A stretch of 21,499 nucleotides of DNA, taken from Prevotellaceae bacterium UBA4359. GTDB taxonomy: Bacteria > Bacteroidota > Bacteroidia > Bacteroidales > Bacteroidaceae. The notes beneath the pieces are model-generated. The model had not been told where the DNA came from. It made no database searches and was given only the letters and a program-made list of their open reading frames with translations. Each line of letters begins with the position of its first letter. The first letter of the stretch is position 1. Positions 8,727 to 16,639 of the stretch are shown here, piece after piece. The translations under genes were made by a program, and so were the position numbers. The stretch covers positions 517 to 22,015 of the forward strand of contig DGSP01000051.1 in NCBI GenBank assembly GCA_002393555.1, written 5' to 3'.

Positions 8727-9425
8727 TTAGTCAAGTATCTGATTGATGGTCGTTGTCCAATCCCGGGAGGGTGGGGCGACGACCTTTCCGTTTTGGGTCT
8801 TCGACACCTCGGCCTTCATCGTGTGGAAGCCCAGTACCGAGGCTGCTTCCACGTTGGCGGTCGAGTCATCGATGAAGAGGCACTCTTCAGCCTTTGCATC
8901 AATCTCTTTCAGCACCTCCAAAAAGATGTCATTGTTCGGCTTTGCCATGTGCATTTCCTGCGAGAGAAATACTTGGTCGAAGTACTTATCGACGTTGGCC
9001 TGTCCGCCAAAGCATCGTGCTTTGATGTCCTGCCAATGGGCGTCGTTCGTGTTGGAGAGCATGTAGGTGTGGTATCCTCGCTGCCTCAGTTCCAACACTT
9101 TGTCCAGACGGTACTGCGGAATGTCGATGCAGCAGGTGTTCCAAGCCGCAAGCACCTCCTCGTGGGTGGTGCCAGGTCGGCAGTGTTTTCTCACACCCTC
9201 CAGAAACTCCTCCGTCGAGATGCCGCCCACCTGATAGAGGTGCATCACACCATTGGCCACCATGCCTTGGCCCAATACCGCACCTTTCACACCGGCAGGA
9301 GTCGGGCCACTCTCAGCCTCCAATGCCTTCAGGTCAATGCCCAGTGCTTCTACCTGGCGCATACAATGCTGAAGGTCAATGTCGAGCAGCACACCGCCAA
9401 GGTCAAAAATCACATATTTAATCAT
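8727..9425 (-). CDS. HAD-superfamily phosphatase, YihX-like
   Basis: About 232 residues. Motif I is IFDLGGVLLD with nucleophile Asp8. The residue two places on, normally the acid/base Asp, is Gly, a variation shared with the YihX-type branch (FDLGNVxVD). MLSNTND is motif II, the Lys of MAKPNNDIF is motif III, and ECLFIDDSTANV is motif IV (Mg2+ binding). YihX acts on alpha-glucose-1-phosphate, but the substrate here is unknown. The start is chosen at ATG 9425 because family members begin about six residues before FDLGG. An alternative ATG at 9446 overlaps the upstream mscS stop as TAATG and would add seven residues; translational coupling makes it a real competitor. Cytoplasmic; last gene of the rmuC operon. 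Confidence 0.85.
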   Translation of the reverse strand: MIKYVIFDLGGVLLDIDLQHCMRQVEALGIDLKALEAESGPTPAGVKGAVLGQGMVANGVMHLYQVGGISTEEFLEGVRKHCRPGTTHEEVLAAWNTCCIDIPQYRLDKVLELRQRGYHTYMLSNTNDAHWQDIKARCFGGQANVDKYFDQVFLSQEMHMAKPNNDIFLEVLKEIDAKAEECLFIDDSTANVEAASVLGFHTMKAEVSKTQNGKVVAPPSRDWTTTINQILD

Positions 9426-9445
9426 AAAAGTAGCCTTTAGAGTCA

Positions 9446-10345
9446 TTATTTCATGTGTACGTCTATCTGCTGGAACGGTATTTCGATGCCTGCCTTGCCC
9501 AGTTCGCGATACACTTTCTCGGTCGTTTCAAATTTCACGGGCCAGTAGTCGGCCGCTTTGGCCCATATGCGCATCTGGAACACGATGCTGCTCGCGCTCA
9601 TCGTGGTCATGGGCAGGAAGGGGGCGCGGTCGGCGGGGGTCTTCAAGATGCGCTCGTCGGCCTGGATGATGGCTTCCAGCACATGCCTCACATCATCGGG
9701 GTTGGTGCCGTAGGCCACTTCCACGTCAATATCGACGCGGCGGTCGGGGGCCTTGGTTGAGTTCTTCAGACTGCCTGTGGCCAGCGGTCCGTTGGGGATG
9801 ATGATGGTCTGGTTGTCGGGGGTGGTCAGTATGGTGCTGAATATCTGAATCTCCCTCACGGTGCCGGCAAAGCCCTGTGCTTCGATGAAGTCGCCAACTT
9901 TGTAGGGCTTCAGCAGCAGGATGAGTACTCCGCCCGCGAAGTTCTGCAAGGTGCCGCTCAAGGCCATGCCTACGGCGATGCCTGCCGAGGCAAACACTGC
10001 CAGAAACGAACTGGTGTCGATGCCGAGGATGCCGATGATGATGATGGCGAGGAGCAGATTGAGCGAAATGGACACGAGGCTGATGAGGAACGAGGTGAGC
10101 GAGGCTTCCACCTTGCGCCGCTGGGTGACGGCTCGCAGGGCTTTCACCGCATACTTGATGATGAACCGTCCCACAAAATAGACGATGATGGCCAAAATGA
10201 CGTTCTTGCCAAACTGCACCAGATATCCGATGACGTCGCTCATGGCTATCTTGCTGAAATCCAAATTGCTCAGTTCCGACACGATGTCCTGTCCCGTGCC
10301 GATGCTATTGCTGGCACCCGCTGTGCCCGTTGTTGCTTCTTCCAT
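9446..10345 (-). CDS. mscS: Small-conductance mechanosensitive channel, MscS family
   Basis: 299 residues. It has three predicted membrane helices (about 47-66, 85-107 and 113-143). The last is the Gly/Ala-rich pore helix (FASAGIAVGMALSGTLQNFAGG), followed by the MscS beta-domain signature KPYKVGDFIEAQG and the TTPDNQTIIIPNG stretch, then the alpha/beta vestibule domain. Length agrees with the short single-domain MscS type (E. coli MscS is 286 residues). It opens when membrane tension rises and releases solutes during hypo-osmotic shock, in the inner membrane. It starts 21 bp after the rmuC stop, and its stop overlaps a possible HAD start, which supports one operon. An N-terminal Gly/Ser/Thr-rich extension of about 25 residues precedes the first helix. 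Confidence 0.93.
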   Translation of the reverse strand: MEEATTGTAGASNSIGTGQDIVSELSNLDFSKIAMSDVIGYLVQFGKNVILAIIVYFVGRFIIKYAVKALRAVTQRRKVEASLTSFLISLVSISLNLLLAIIIIGILGIDTSSFLAVFASAGIAVGMALSGTLQNFAGGVLILLLKPYKVGDFIEAQGFAGTVREIQIFSTILTTPDNQTIIIPNGPLATGSLKNSTKAPDRRVDIDVEVAYGTNPDDVRHVLEAIIQADERILKTPADRAPFLPMTTMSASSIVFQMRIWAKAADYWPVKFETTEKVYRELGKAGIEIPFQQIDVHMK

Positions 10346-10366
10346 GCTTTCTTGTTATCCTTCTTT

Positions 10367-11758
10367 TTATTGATTATCTTGACTACTCGTATCCTCTGTT
10401 GTCTCCAGCAGGTTATCCTCGTCTGCTGGAATCGGGTATTTCACATTCTCTTTCACACCCAATTTCTTCAACTGGTTCGCCTTCTGCACGATGCCCATGC
10501 GTCCGTTGTAGCGCGATTCCAGCGCGGCACAGTCGTCGGTGGCTCGGCGCAGATGCTCCTTCAGCGTGTCGAACTCCTTGATGAACGCACCCACACGTTT
10601 CAGCAACTCCTCGGCCATCACAAACACCTGCTTTTCGTTTTCGTTCTGCAGATACTGCCGCCAGGCCGCATGAATCATGGTCAAGATGGCCATCAGGTTC
10701 TGCTGCCCTGTGATGAAGATTTTTTTGCCGAACGCCTCATTCCAGAGCCCGGGTTCTGTCTGCAGGGCGAGTTGCAGCGCGCCTTCGTAGGGGATGTACA
10801 TGATGACGAAATCCACGGTCGTGCGGGGTGCTTTCACATAGCGGCTATAGTCTTTGGCCGAGAGTCTCTTGAACTGTTCTCTCACGCTCCTCACCACTTC
10901 TCGCGCCAGCACCTTCCTTTGCCCTTCATCGTCCGTTTCCACATACTTGGCGTAGGCGTCAATCGACATCTTCGCGTCGATGATGACATCCTCGTTGTTC
11001 GGATAGTGCAAGATGGCATCAGGCACCATCTTTGCTCCGCTGTCCTCGTTCAGCACGGGGTTTCCATGCTCGTCGGTCAGTGTGTTTTGCAGGTCGAAGT
11101 CGCGCCCCAGCACCAGTCCCTGACTCTCCAGCAGGTTCCTCAGCGTCATCTCGCCCCAGTTGCCCTGAATCTTGTTGCCGCCCCTCATCACGTTCGTCAG
11201 ATGGGTGGCCGTCTCGTTTATCTTTGTGGTCTGCTCGGCCATCGACCTCAACTGCTCGGAGAGCGAGGCCGTCTGCTTCGCTGTCTCCGCATTCGTGTTG
11301 TGGATAGCCTTCTGCAACTCCTCAATGTGTAGCCGCAGCGGGTTTGTCAGCATCTGCATCGACTCTGCATTCTGCATCTTCAGTTTGTCAGCCTGCTGGT
11401 CCAACACCTTCGCGGCCAGGTTCTGAAACTGCTCCTGCACTGTCTTCAGTTGCTCGGCAAACTGCTCCCTCAGTGTCCGCTGCTGCTCGGCCGACCGCTC
11501 CTGCTCTGCCTTCAACTGTGTGGTGGCTCGCTCCTGTCCCAGACGTGCCTCTTGCAGCAGTGTCTGCACACTCTCCAACTCCATCCTCAGCCGTTCCGTA
11601 GCCTCTTCAGCCTTTTGCCTCATCTCCCCCTCCTGCTCCTGTTGCTGCTTCGCCAGCAGAAGGCTTGCCTCCGCCTCCTTCCGCTTGCTGATAGCCCACA
11701 ACCAACCCACAGCGACACCTGCCGCCGCTCCGATAACCAGAAAAACCAATTCCATCAT
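10367..11758 (-). CDS. rmuC: RmuC family DNA recombination protein
   Basis: 463 residues. An N-terminal membrane helix (about residues 3-22) is followed by a long coiled coil (about 25-150) and then the RmuC domain. Signatures are GNWGEMTLRNLLESQGL, PDAILHYPNNEDVIIDAKM (a PD-(D/E)XK nuclease-like core), YVKAPRTTVDFVIMYIP and GQQNLMAILTMIHAAWRQ. RmuC limits recombination at inverted repeats in E. coli and is a predicted nuclease, though its biochemistry is poorly defined. The last 25 residues are acidic and Ser/Thr-rich. ATG 11758 is used; ATG 11755 is equally possible. It is the first gene of a three-gene operon with mscS and the HAD gene, with a promoter box at 11788-11795. Confidence 0.92.
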   Translation of the reverse strand: MMELVFLVIGAAAGVAVGWLWAISKRKEAEASLLLAKQQQEQEGEMRQKAEEATERLRMELESVQTLLQEARLGQERATTQLKAEQERSAEQQRTLREQFAEQLKTVQEQFQNLAAKVLDQQADKLKMQNAESMQMLTNPLRLHIEELQKAIHNTNAETAKQTASLSEQLRSMAEQTTKINETATHLTNVMRGGNKIQGNWGEMTLRNLLESQGLVLGRDFDLQNTLTDEHGNPVLNEDSGAKMVPDAILHYPNNEDVIIDAKMSIDAYAKYVETDDEGQRKVLAREVVRSVREQFKRLSAKDYSRYVKAPRTTVDFVIMYIPYEGALQLALQTEPGLWNEAFGKKIFITGQQNLMAILTMIHAAWRQYLQNENEKQVFVMAEELLKRVGAFIKEFDTLKEHLRRATDDCAALESRYNGRMGIVQKANQLKKLGVKENVKYPIPADEDNLLETTEDTSSQDNQ

Positions 11759-11787
11759 GCTGTTGCTTCTTGTTTAGAAAATCGCTG

Positions 11788-11795
11788 CAAAGGTA
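11788..11795 (-). promoter_or_regulatory. Bacteroidetes-type -7 box for rmuC-mscS-HAD
   Basis: The + strand reads CAAAGGTA, so the - strand reads TACCTTTG, a perfect match to TAnnTTTG. It lies about 30 bp before the rmuC ATG. Weak -33 candidates (CAAG at 11813, CAAC at 11817) lie 17 and 21 bp further upstream. Confidence 0.65.
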
Positions 11796-11880
11796 CGAAA
11801 AAAAGGTCGTAACAAGCAACGGATTTCAGAAGATTAACGCAAGAAAGCACGTAGATAAAGGCTTTCTGGGGAAAAACGGA

Positions 11881-11920
11881 GCAGCGAGGCAGGGAGGCTC
11901 GGTTTTGACCGCTGTCGATG
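11881..11920 (-). terminator. Possible weak terminator downstream of sppA
   Basis: On the - strand a CAGCG/CGCTG pair encloses a C/T-rich segment and is followed by CTCCGTTTTT within 45 bp of the sppA stop. The stem is short, so this is tentative. Confidence 0.3.
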
Positions 11921-11921
11921 G

Positions 11922-13706
11922 TTACAGTTTGAACATCAGGTAGTAGGGGAGTGAGGCTTGGATGCCAGTTTTCTGTCCTACGTTCTTCATCTGCATGAAG
12001 GTGGGGTAGTATTCGCCGAGGGTCTGCTTCAGTTGCTTGTCGGCATAACTGGTACCTTGGGCCTCCTCCAAGAGTTGGTCGAAGAGGTTGCTCTTGGCAG
12101 GGTAGTTGATGACGGTGGCTTCGTCCACCTTGGCCAGTTGCTTGGCTTTAGCAATGGCTTCGTTGAGTCCGCCGAGTTCATCGACCAGACCTATCTGCTT
12201 GGCATGCAGACCAGTCCACACGCGCCCTTCGCCAATCTGCTTGATGTTGTCTTGCTTCTTCTTGCGGCCATCGGCACATCGCTGGGTGAAGAGTTCGTAG
12301 CCCTGATTGATGTAGCGTTGGGCGAGGGCGCGCTCCTGCTCGGTGAAGGGGCGGTCGATGCTGCCGAAGTCAGAGTACTGGTTGGTCTTCACGGTGCTGA
12401 AGTGTATGCCCAGTTTGTCGTTCAGCAGTTGGCCCGCGTTGGGGAACATGCCGAAGATGCCGATGGAGCCAGTGATGGTGGTGGGTTCGGCATAGATGTA
12501 GTTGGCCGCACAACTGATGTAGTAGCCACCCGAAGCGGCCATGTCGCCCATGCTCACCACAATGGGCTTCTTGGCTTTGATGTTCATGACCTGATGCCAG
12601 ATTTGCTCGCTGGCATAGGCCGAACCGCCGCCAGAGTTGACGCGCAGCACAACGGCTTTCACATCGTCATCGTTGGCCAGTTTCTCCAAGTCCTTAATCA
12701 CTTTCTTGCCCACAATCTGCGGCTCGGTGTTGAAGTCGGAGGCCGATTCCTCCACGATGCTGCCCACGGCGTAATAGACTGCCACCACATTGCCACTCGT
12801 GCCTTTAGGCTCGCTGCTGGCAATGCCTGCCAAGTCCTTCACCGTGAGGGTGTTGTAGTCTTCGGGACTATCCACCTTCATCATGGCGGCGATGGTCTGA
12901 GGTACTTCGTCGCTATAGGCAATCTTATCGACCAACTTCTCTTTCTTGTAGAGGTCGGCACTCTTGAAAAGCATCATTGAGTCGGCCAGTTCGTTCAACT
13001 TCTCCACGCTGATGCCACGGCTCTTGCCCACGGCTTTGGTCATTTCGCCCCATATCTCGTTGTCGTAAGTTTCAATCTGCTCGCGGTTGGCATCACTCAT
13101 CTCGGAGAGCAAGAACGGCTCGACGGCACTCTTGTAGGTGCCCACCTTCACCACCTGCATCTCCACGCCCACCTTCTCCAGCAGGTCTTTGTAGTAGGTG
13201 ACCGTGCTGCTCAGGCCGCTCCAGTCTATCATGCCCTGCGGATTGACCACCACGGTGTCGGCAACAGAACACAGATAGTAGGCTCCCTGTGTGTAGGCAT
13301 CGCCGTATGCCACGATGAACTTGCCTTCCTTCTTGAAATCGACCAGAGCCTTGCGGATGGCTTGCAGCGAGGCAGGCATGGTGCCCGTGAATGTGCCGGC
13401 CTCCAGATAGATGCCCTTCACTTTCGGTTCTGTCCTGGCATGCTCGATGGCAGCGAGAATGTCGTCCAGTCCCTGCTGCTTTAGGGCCGTGCTGCCCATC
13501 AGGTCGGCAAAGGGATTGTCCTCGCTGCGTTCGTTGATGGTGCCTTGCAACTGCACCACCAGCACACTGTTGTCTTTCACACTCGTCAGGCTGTTGCCCA
13601 TCGATGCCATGCCCACCAGACTGAGGACAGACAGGATGCTGAGGATGGCAACCACCACAAAGATGCCCACCACGGTGGCGCACACATACTTGAAGAATTG
13701 TTTCAT
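11922..13706 (-). CDS. sppA: Signal peptide peptidase SppA, long (67K) type
   Basis: 594 residues. An N-terminal membrane anchor (about 7-33) precedes two tandem ClpP-like S49 domains. The catalytic Lys192 is in VGTYKSAVEPF (N-terminal half) and Ser392 in DMAASGGYY (C-terminal half). The 200-residue separation equals that of the E. coli pair Lys209/Ser409. SppA degrades remnant signal peptides and other membrane-associated peptides on the periplasmic side of the inner membrane. It is the last gene of the SPFH-DUF2975-XRE-CPBP-SppA group, starting 12 bp after the CPBP stop. Sharing an operon with a stomatin-like protein suggests membrane-protein turnover as its job here; this is inference. Confidence 0.93.
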   Translation of the reverse strand: MKQFFKYVCATVVGIFVVVAILSILSVLSLVGMASMGNSLTSVKDNSVLVVQLQGTINERSEDNPFADLMGSTALKQQGLDDILAAIEHARTEPKVKGIYLEAGTFTGTMPASLQAIRKALVDFKKEGKFIVAYGDAYTQGAYYLCSVADTVVVNPQGMIDWSGLSSTVTYYKDLLEKVGVEMQVVKVGTYKSAVEPFLLSEMSDANREQIETYDNEIWGEMTKAVGKSRGISVEKLNELADSMMLFKSADLYKKEKLVDKIAYSDEVPQTIAAMMKVDSPEDYNTLTVKDLAGIASSEPKGTSGNVVAVYYAVGSIVEESASDFNTEPQIVGKKVIKDLEKLANDDDVKAVVLRVNSGGGSAYASEQIWHQVMNIKAKKPIVVSMGDMAASGGYYISCAANYIYAEPTTITGSIGIFGMFPNAGQLLNDKLGIHFSTVKTNQYSDFGSIDRPFTEQERALAQRYINQGYELFTQRCADGRKKKQDNIKQIGEGRVWTGLHAKQIGLVDELGGLNEAIAKAKQLAKVDEATVINYPAKSNLFDQLLEEAQGTSYADKQLKQTLGEYYPTFMQMKNVGQKTGIQASLPYYLMFKL

Positions 13707-13718
13707 TGTCTTGAGTTT

Positions 13719-14585
13719 TTATAAGTTAGATTCATTTGTTGCTGGAGTAAAGAGATTCCACACCTCCTCCACGGGGTACTTCTTCCAAAACTTCACCATG
13801 AGGAACACGCACACAGCGATGCCGACCACAATCACAGGTATGGCCACGGTCAATCCACCCAACTCTTCCACCATGCTGTAATCCTTGGCTGCTTCACCCA
13901 ACGTGTACATTTGCCACACCGCCACACTGTTGTTCACGATGTGCAGGATACTTGTAATAACGATGTTTCCTGTCTTGTAGTATATGATGCCCAAGAGAAA
14001 TCCCATCGCTGCCGCAAAAGGCACCTGTGCGGGGTTCAGATGGATGATGCCAAACACCAGCGCGCTGGCCGAGATGGCTACCCACTTGTTCACCCCGTTT
14101 CTCAGCATGTAGCCCTCCACGCCCTCGCGGAAGATGAATTCTTCGATGACAGGGCCAATCAGTCCGATGCTCAAGGCACCCATGAGCGAGTTGGACATGT
14201 TGGTGAACTCCTCCTCCATCAGGTTGGGCAAATCTATGATTTCCTCCAGAGTGTTGGTGGCGAAGATGCCGAACACACAAGCAATGATGCTCACCACGCC
14301 CCATTTCCAATCTACCATCTTGAAGTCCATCACGCGCTTCCAGTCCACCATCTTCAGCAGGGCGATGATGCCGATGGTGACGATGCCGCTGATGATGATG
14401 GCCCATGACAGCGAGTCGCCTCCCATCAGACTGTTCATCAGTGCATTGGGGTCGCTGCCCGACCGCAACTTTTTGAGTAACTCAGGATTTTTAATCAGTT
14501 CGAAGGCAATGATGCCGACTCCTGCAGCCGACTGTGCAAACACGAACACAATCACCGCCAAAATAGGATAAAGAATCTTTTTCAT
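13719..14585 (-). CDS. CPBP family intramembrane glutamic-type protease (Abi/CAAX type)
   Basis: 288 residues and several membrane helices. The three CPBP motifs are intact: EEFIFRE with Glu148, Glu149 and Arg153; FGIIHL with His182; and HIVNN with His215 and Asn219. These are the catalytic residues of Rce1-like intramembrane proteases. In bacteria such proteins are linked to bacteriocin immunity, peptide maturation or signalling; no substrate can be named here. ATG 14585 is chosen (MKKILYPIL); an upstream TTG at 14594 is less likely. A small internal duplication repeats KMVDWK eleven residues apart before the fourth helix. It begins 12 bp after the XRE stop, and sppA starts 12 bp after its own stop. 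Confidence 0.88.
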   Translation of the reverse strand: MKKILYPILAVIVFVFAQSAAGVGIIAFELIKNPELLKKLRSGSDPNALMNSLMGGDSLSWAIIISGIVTIGIIALLKMVDWKRVMDFKMVDWKWGVVSIIACVFGIFATNTLEEIIDLPNLMEEEFTNMSNSLMGALSIGLIGPVIEEFIFREGVEGYMLRNGVNKWVAISASALVFGIIHLNPAQVPFAAAMGFLLGIIYYKTGNIVITSILHIVNNSVAVWQMYTLGEAAKDYSMVEELGGLTVAIPVIVVGIAVCVFLMVKFWKKYPVEEVWNLFTPATNESNL

Positions 14586-14597
14586 TGTTATCAATTA

Positions 14598-14807
14598 TTA
14601 ATTATCTATTTCCTTAAACTCCAGTATGTCTCCCGGCTGGCAGTCCAATGCCTTGCAGATGGCCTCCAGAGTGGAGAAGCGCACCGCCTTGGCCTTGCCA
14701 GTCTTCAGCACCGACAGGTTCGCCTGAGTGATGCCGATGCGTTCGGCCAGTTCACTCGACGACATCTTCCGTCGTGCCATCATCACGTCAAGATTCACTA
14801 TAATCAT
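14598..14807 (-). CDS. Small XRE-family (Cro/CI-like) HTH regulator, YozG-like
   Basis: 69 residues forming almost only a helix-turn-helix domain. SSSELAERIGITQANLSVLK is the recognition region, followed by the dimer helices STLEAICKALDCQPGDILEF. The DCQPGDIL ending is typical of the YozG-like group that sits beside DUF2975 membrane proteins. It probably binds DNA as a dimer and may autoregulate the operon. It starts 24 bp after the DUF2975 stop. The spacer contains TCAATTCTC twice, 14 bp apart (14811 and 14825), which could be an operator or simply the A/T-rich spacer common in this genome. Confidence 0.9.
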   Translation of the reverse strand: MIIVNLDVMMARRKMSSSELAERIGITQANLSVLKTGKAKAVRFSTLEAICKALDCQPGDILEFKEIDN

Positions 14808-14831
14808 ATCTCAATTCTCCATTTTCAATTC

Positions 14832-15518
14832 TCAAATCGTCAACTCCTGCTCCTCCTTCATCTGACGACCAATCTTGAAAATCTGTCCCATCAGCAGCAT
14901 GCCGAGACCAGAGTAGAGCAGGGCGATGTCGGGCATTTGCACAATCTCCAGACGGTATTTCTCGAACTCAAACTCCTGTACGTTGAGCAGGTATTGGTAG
15001 AGTGTGCCTACCCATCCCAGCAGATACATGGCCAGCACAGCCCAGCCGCCCCAAGCCAGTTGCGTCTCCATGCTCTTCTCGAAGATGCGTCCCTTGTTCA
15101 CAGAGATGACCAGTTTGATGAACGCCACCAGGAACACGATGATGCAGAAAAAACTCAAATGGCCGATGCCTTGCATCATGAGCATTCTGTTGCTGCCGTC
15201 CTTGGGCAACACGATGCCCTGCACGGTCAGCATCGGCATATTCTCTCCCGTCTTCAGGTTGAGGATGCTGTCTCCCGCATTCAGTTCCATCAGATAATCC
15301 TCTTTAGGCATCATTTCCACAGGAGTCATCCTGTTGATTCGTCGGAAATTCTCAAACGGGTCTCTCTTGATCCCCATTCCCCTTTCCTTCTTCGCCTGTT
15401 CGATTCCAGCCTTTCCACCTTGAAACATGCGGTAGCCTGTCTCAAACATGTTCACGCCGATGCCAAATACGATGGCAGCAATCAGCAGTCCGCAATACAA
15501 GTTAAATTTCTTTTTCAT
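14832..15518 (-). CDS. DUF2975 family membrane protein, partner of the XRE regulator
   Basis: About 228 residues with four predicted membrane helices: near the N-terminus (LYCGLLIAAIVFGIGVNMF), the middle pair (LSFFCIIVFLVAFIKLVISV and WGGWAVLAMYLLGWVGTLY) and the C-terminal one (IALLYSGLGMLLMGQIF). A soluble loop of about 90 residues, probably outside the membrane, separates helices one and two. GRIFEKSM after helix two is typical of DUF2975 proteins, which are routinely encoded next to small XRE regulators. Function is unknown; a role in sensing membrane state is inference. ATG 15518 (MKKKFNLYC) is chosen, 13 bp after the SPFH stop. A longer frame from 15578 would overlap the SPFH gene and lacks a sensible N-terminus. 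Confidence 0.75.
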   Translation of the reverse strand: MKKKFNLYCGLLIAAIVFGIGVNMFETGYRMFQGGKAGIEQAKKERGMGIKRDPFENFRRINRMTPVEMMPKEDYLMELNAGDSILNLKTGENMPMLTVQGIVLPKDGSNRMLMMQGIGHLSFFCIIVFLVAFIKLVISVNKGRIFEKSMETQLAWGGWAVLAMYLLGWVGTLYQYLLNVQEFEFEKYRLEIVQMPDIALLYSGLGMLLMGQIFKIGRQMKEEQELTI

Positions 15519-15531
15519 TTTTTCCCAACTA

Positions 15532-16488
15532 TTAGTTTGTTCCAGAATTAACGACCGGTTGTGCTGGTTCTTCGGCACAGAGCACCACCAGCAGGTTGCT
15601 CACCATCGAAGCCTTCTGGCTGTCGTCCAGAGTCACGATGTTCTCGCCTTTCAGTTTGTCCAGAGCCATCTTCACCATCGACACCGCACCATCCACAATC
15701 TTTTCCCTTGCAGTGATGATGGCGGCAGCCTGTTGACGTCGGAGCATAACGGCTGCAATCTCAGGAGCATACGCCAAATAGTTGATGCGAGCCTCCAACA
15801 CTTCAAGACCAGCCATTGCCAGACGCTCGTTCAGTTTGGTTGTCAACACCTCGTTGATTTCTGCACTTCCGCCACGAAGCGTCACATCGTTTCCCTTGCT
15901 GTCCTCATCGTCGTAGGCATACATGCCCGCCACCTCGCGCAAGGCCGAGTCGCTCTGCACCCTCACGAAGTTCTCAAAGCGGTTCATTCTGGCTGTCGCG
16001 CTGCTGCCTGTGCCAGCCGCAGCATTCACCTCCGTGTCGATGTCGAAAATGGCCTTGTAAGTGTCCTTCAACCGCCACACCAGCACGAGGCCAATCATCA
16101 CGGGGTTGCCCGTCTTGTCGTTCACCTTAATGGGGTCGGCATTCAGGTTTCTGGCTCTCAGACTCACATTCTTTACAGTCATAAACGGATTCAGCCAATA
16201 GAAGCCCGTCTTGCGGAAGGTGCCCACATACTTGCCGAAGAATGTCATCACTTTCGCCTCGTTAGGCTCCAGCATCGAGAAACCGCAACTGCAAATGATG
16301 GCAGTGATGAAAAGCAGCAAACTCCCGATAAACCAGACGGCACACGGCTTTCCCGTGTCAGCCGCAATGATGCCCTGCACAAGGCTGTACACCGTGGCCA
16401 CATAGAGCACGATGTCGATTGCACACATCAGGAAGCCATTCATCGAACCTCCCCTAAATTCAAACTCCGAATTGTTACTTGTTGCCAT
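15532..16488 (-). CDS. SPFH/Band 7 (stomatin/prohibitin-like) membrane protein
   Basis: 318 residues. Two N-terminal hydrophobic helices (about 20-42 and 48-72) precede the SPFH domain (about 73-260), seen in LEPNEAKVMTFFGKYVGTFR, VSLRARNLNADPIKVND and the later LNERLAMAGLEVLEARI. An Ala/Arg/Gln-rich coiled stretch (MLRRQQAAAIITARE) follows, then a short hydrophobic C-terminal patch, MVSNLLVVLC. Such proteins oligomerise into membrane microdomain scaffolds and often work with membrane proteases. No NfeD partner is seen, but SppA lies in the same operon. It is the first gene, with a -7 box at 16565-16572 and a leader of about 70 nt. Confidence 0.9.
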   Translation of the reverse strand: MATSNNSEFEFRGGSMNGFLMCAIDIVLYVATVYSLVQGIIAADTGKPCAVWFIGSLLLFITAIICSCGFSMLEPNEAKVMTFFGKYVGTFRKTGFYWLNPFMTVKNVSLRARNLNADPIKVNDKTGNPVMIGLVLVWRLKDTYKAIFDIDTEVNAAAGTGSSATARMNRFENFVRVQSDSALREVAGMYAYDDEDSKGNDVTLRGGSAEINEVLTTKLNERLAMAGLEVLEARINYLAYAPEIAAVMLRRQQAAAIITAREKIVDGAVSMVKMALDKLKGENIVTLDDSQKASMVSNLLVVLCAEEPAQPVVNSGTN

Positions 16489-16564
16489 AATTGTAAAAAG
16501 TTTAAGTAGTAAATTTATTGTTTTGTTTGATTCTTTTATCGTTATTCAGTAATTATTTTCGGTG

Positions 16565-16596
16565 CAAAGGTAAAACATCTTTCAATAACAACCAAA
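16565..16596 (-). promoter_or_regulatory. Bacteroidetes promoter for the SPFH-to-SppA operon
   Basis: On the - strand TTTG (16596-16593) is followed by 20 bp and then TACCTTTG (16572-16565), matching the -33/-7 pattern. Transcription would begin near 16558. Confidence 0.7.
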
Positions 16597-16639
16597 TAAA
16601 AACAAAAAAAATTTATCGAAAAACAATAATTATTTTAAT

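Noticed and set aside
14305..14360. Duplicated KMVDWK in the CPBP protease
   Set aside because: Only six residues repeat; it looks like a chance or minor duplication and the catalytic motifs are unaffected.
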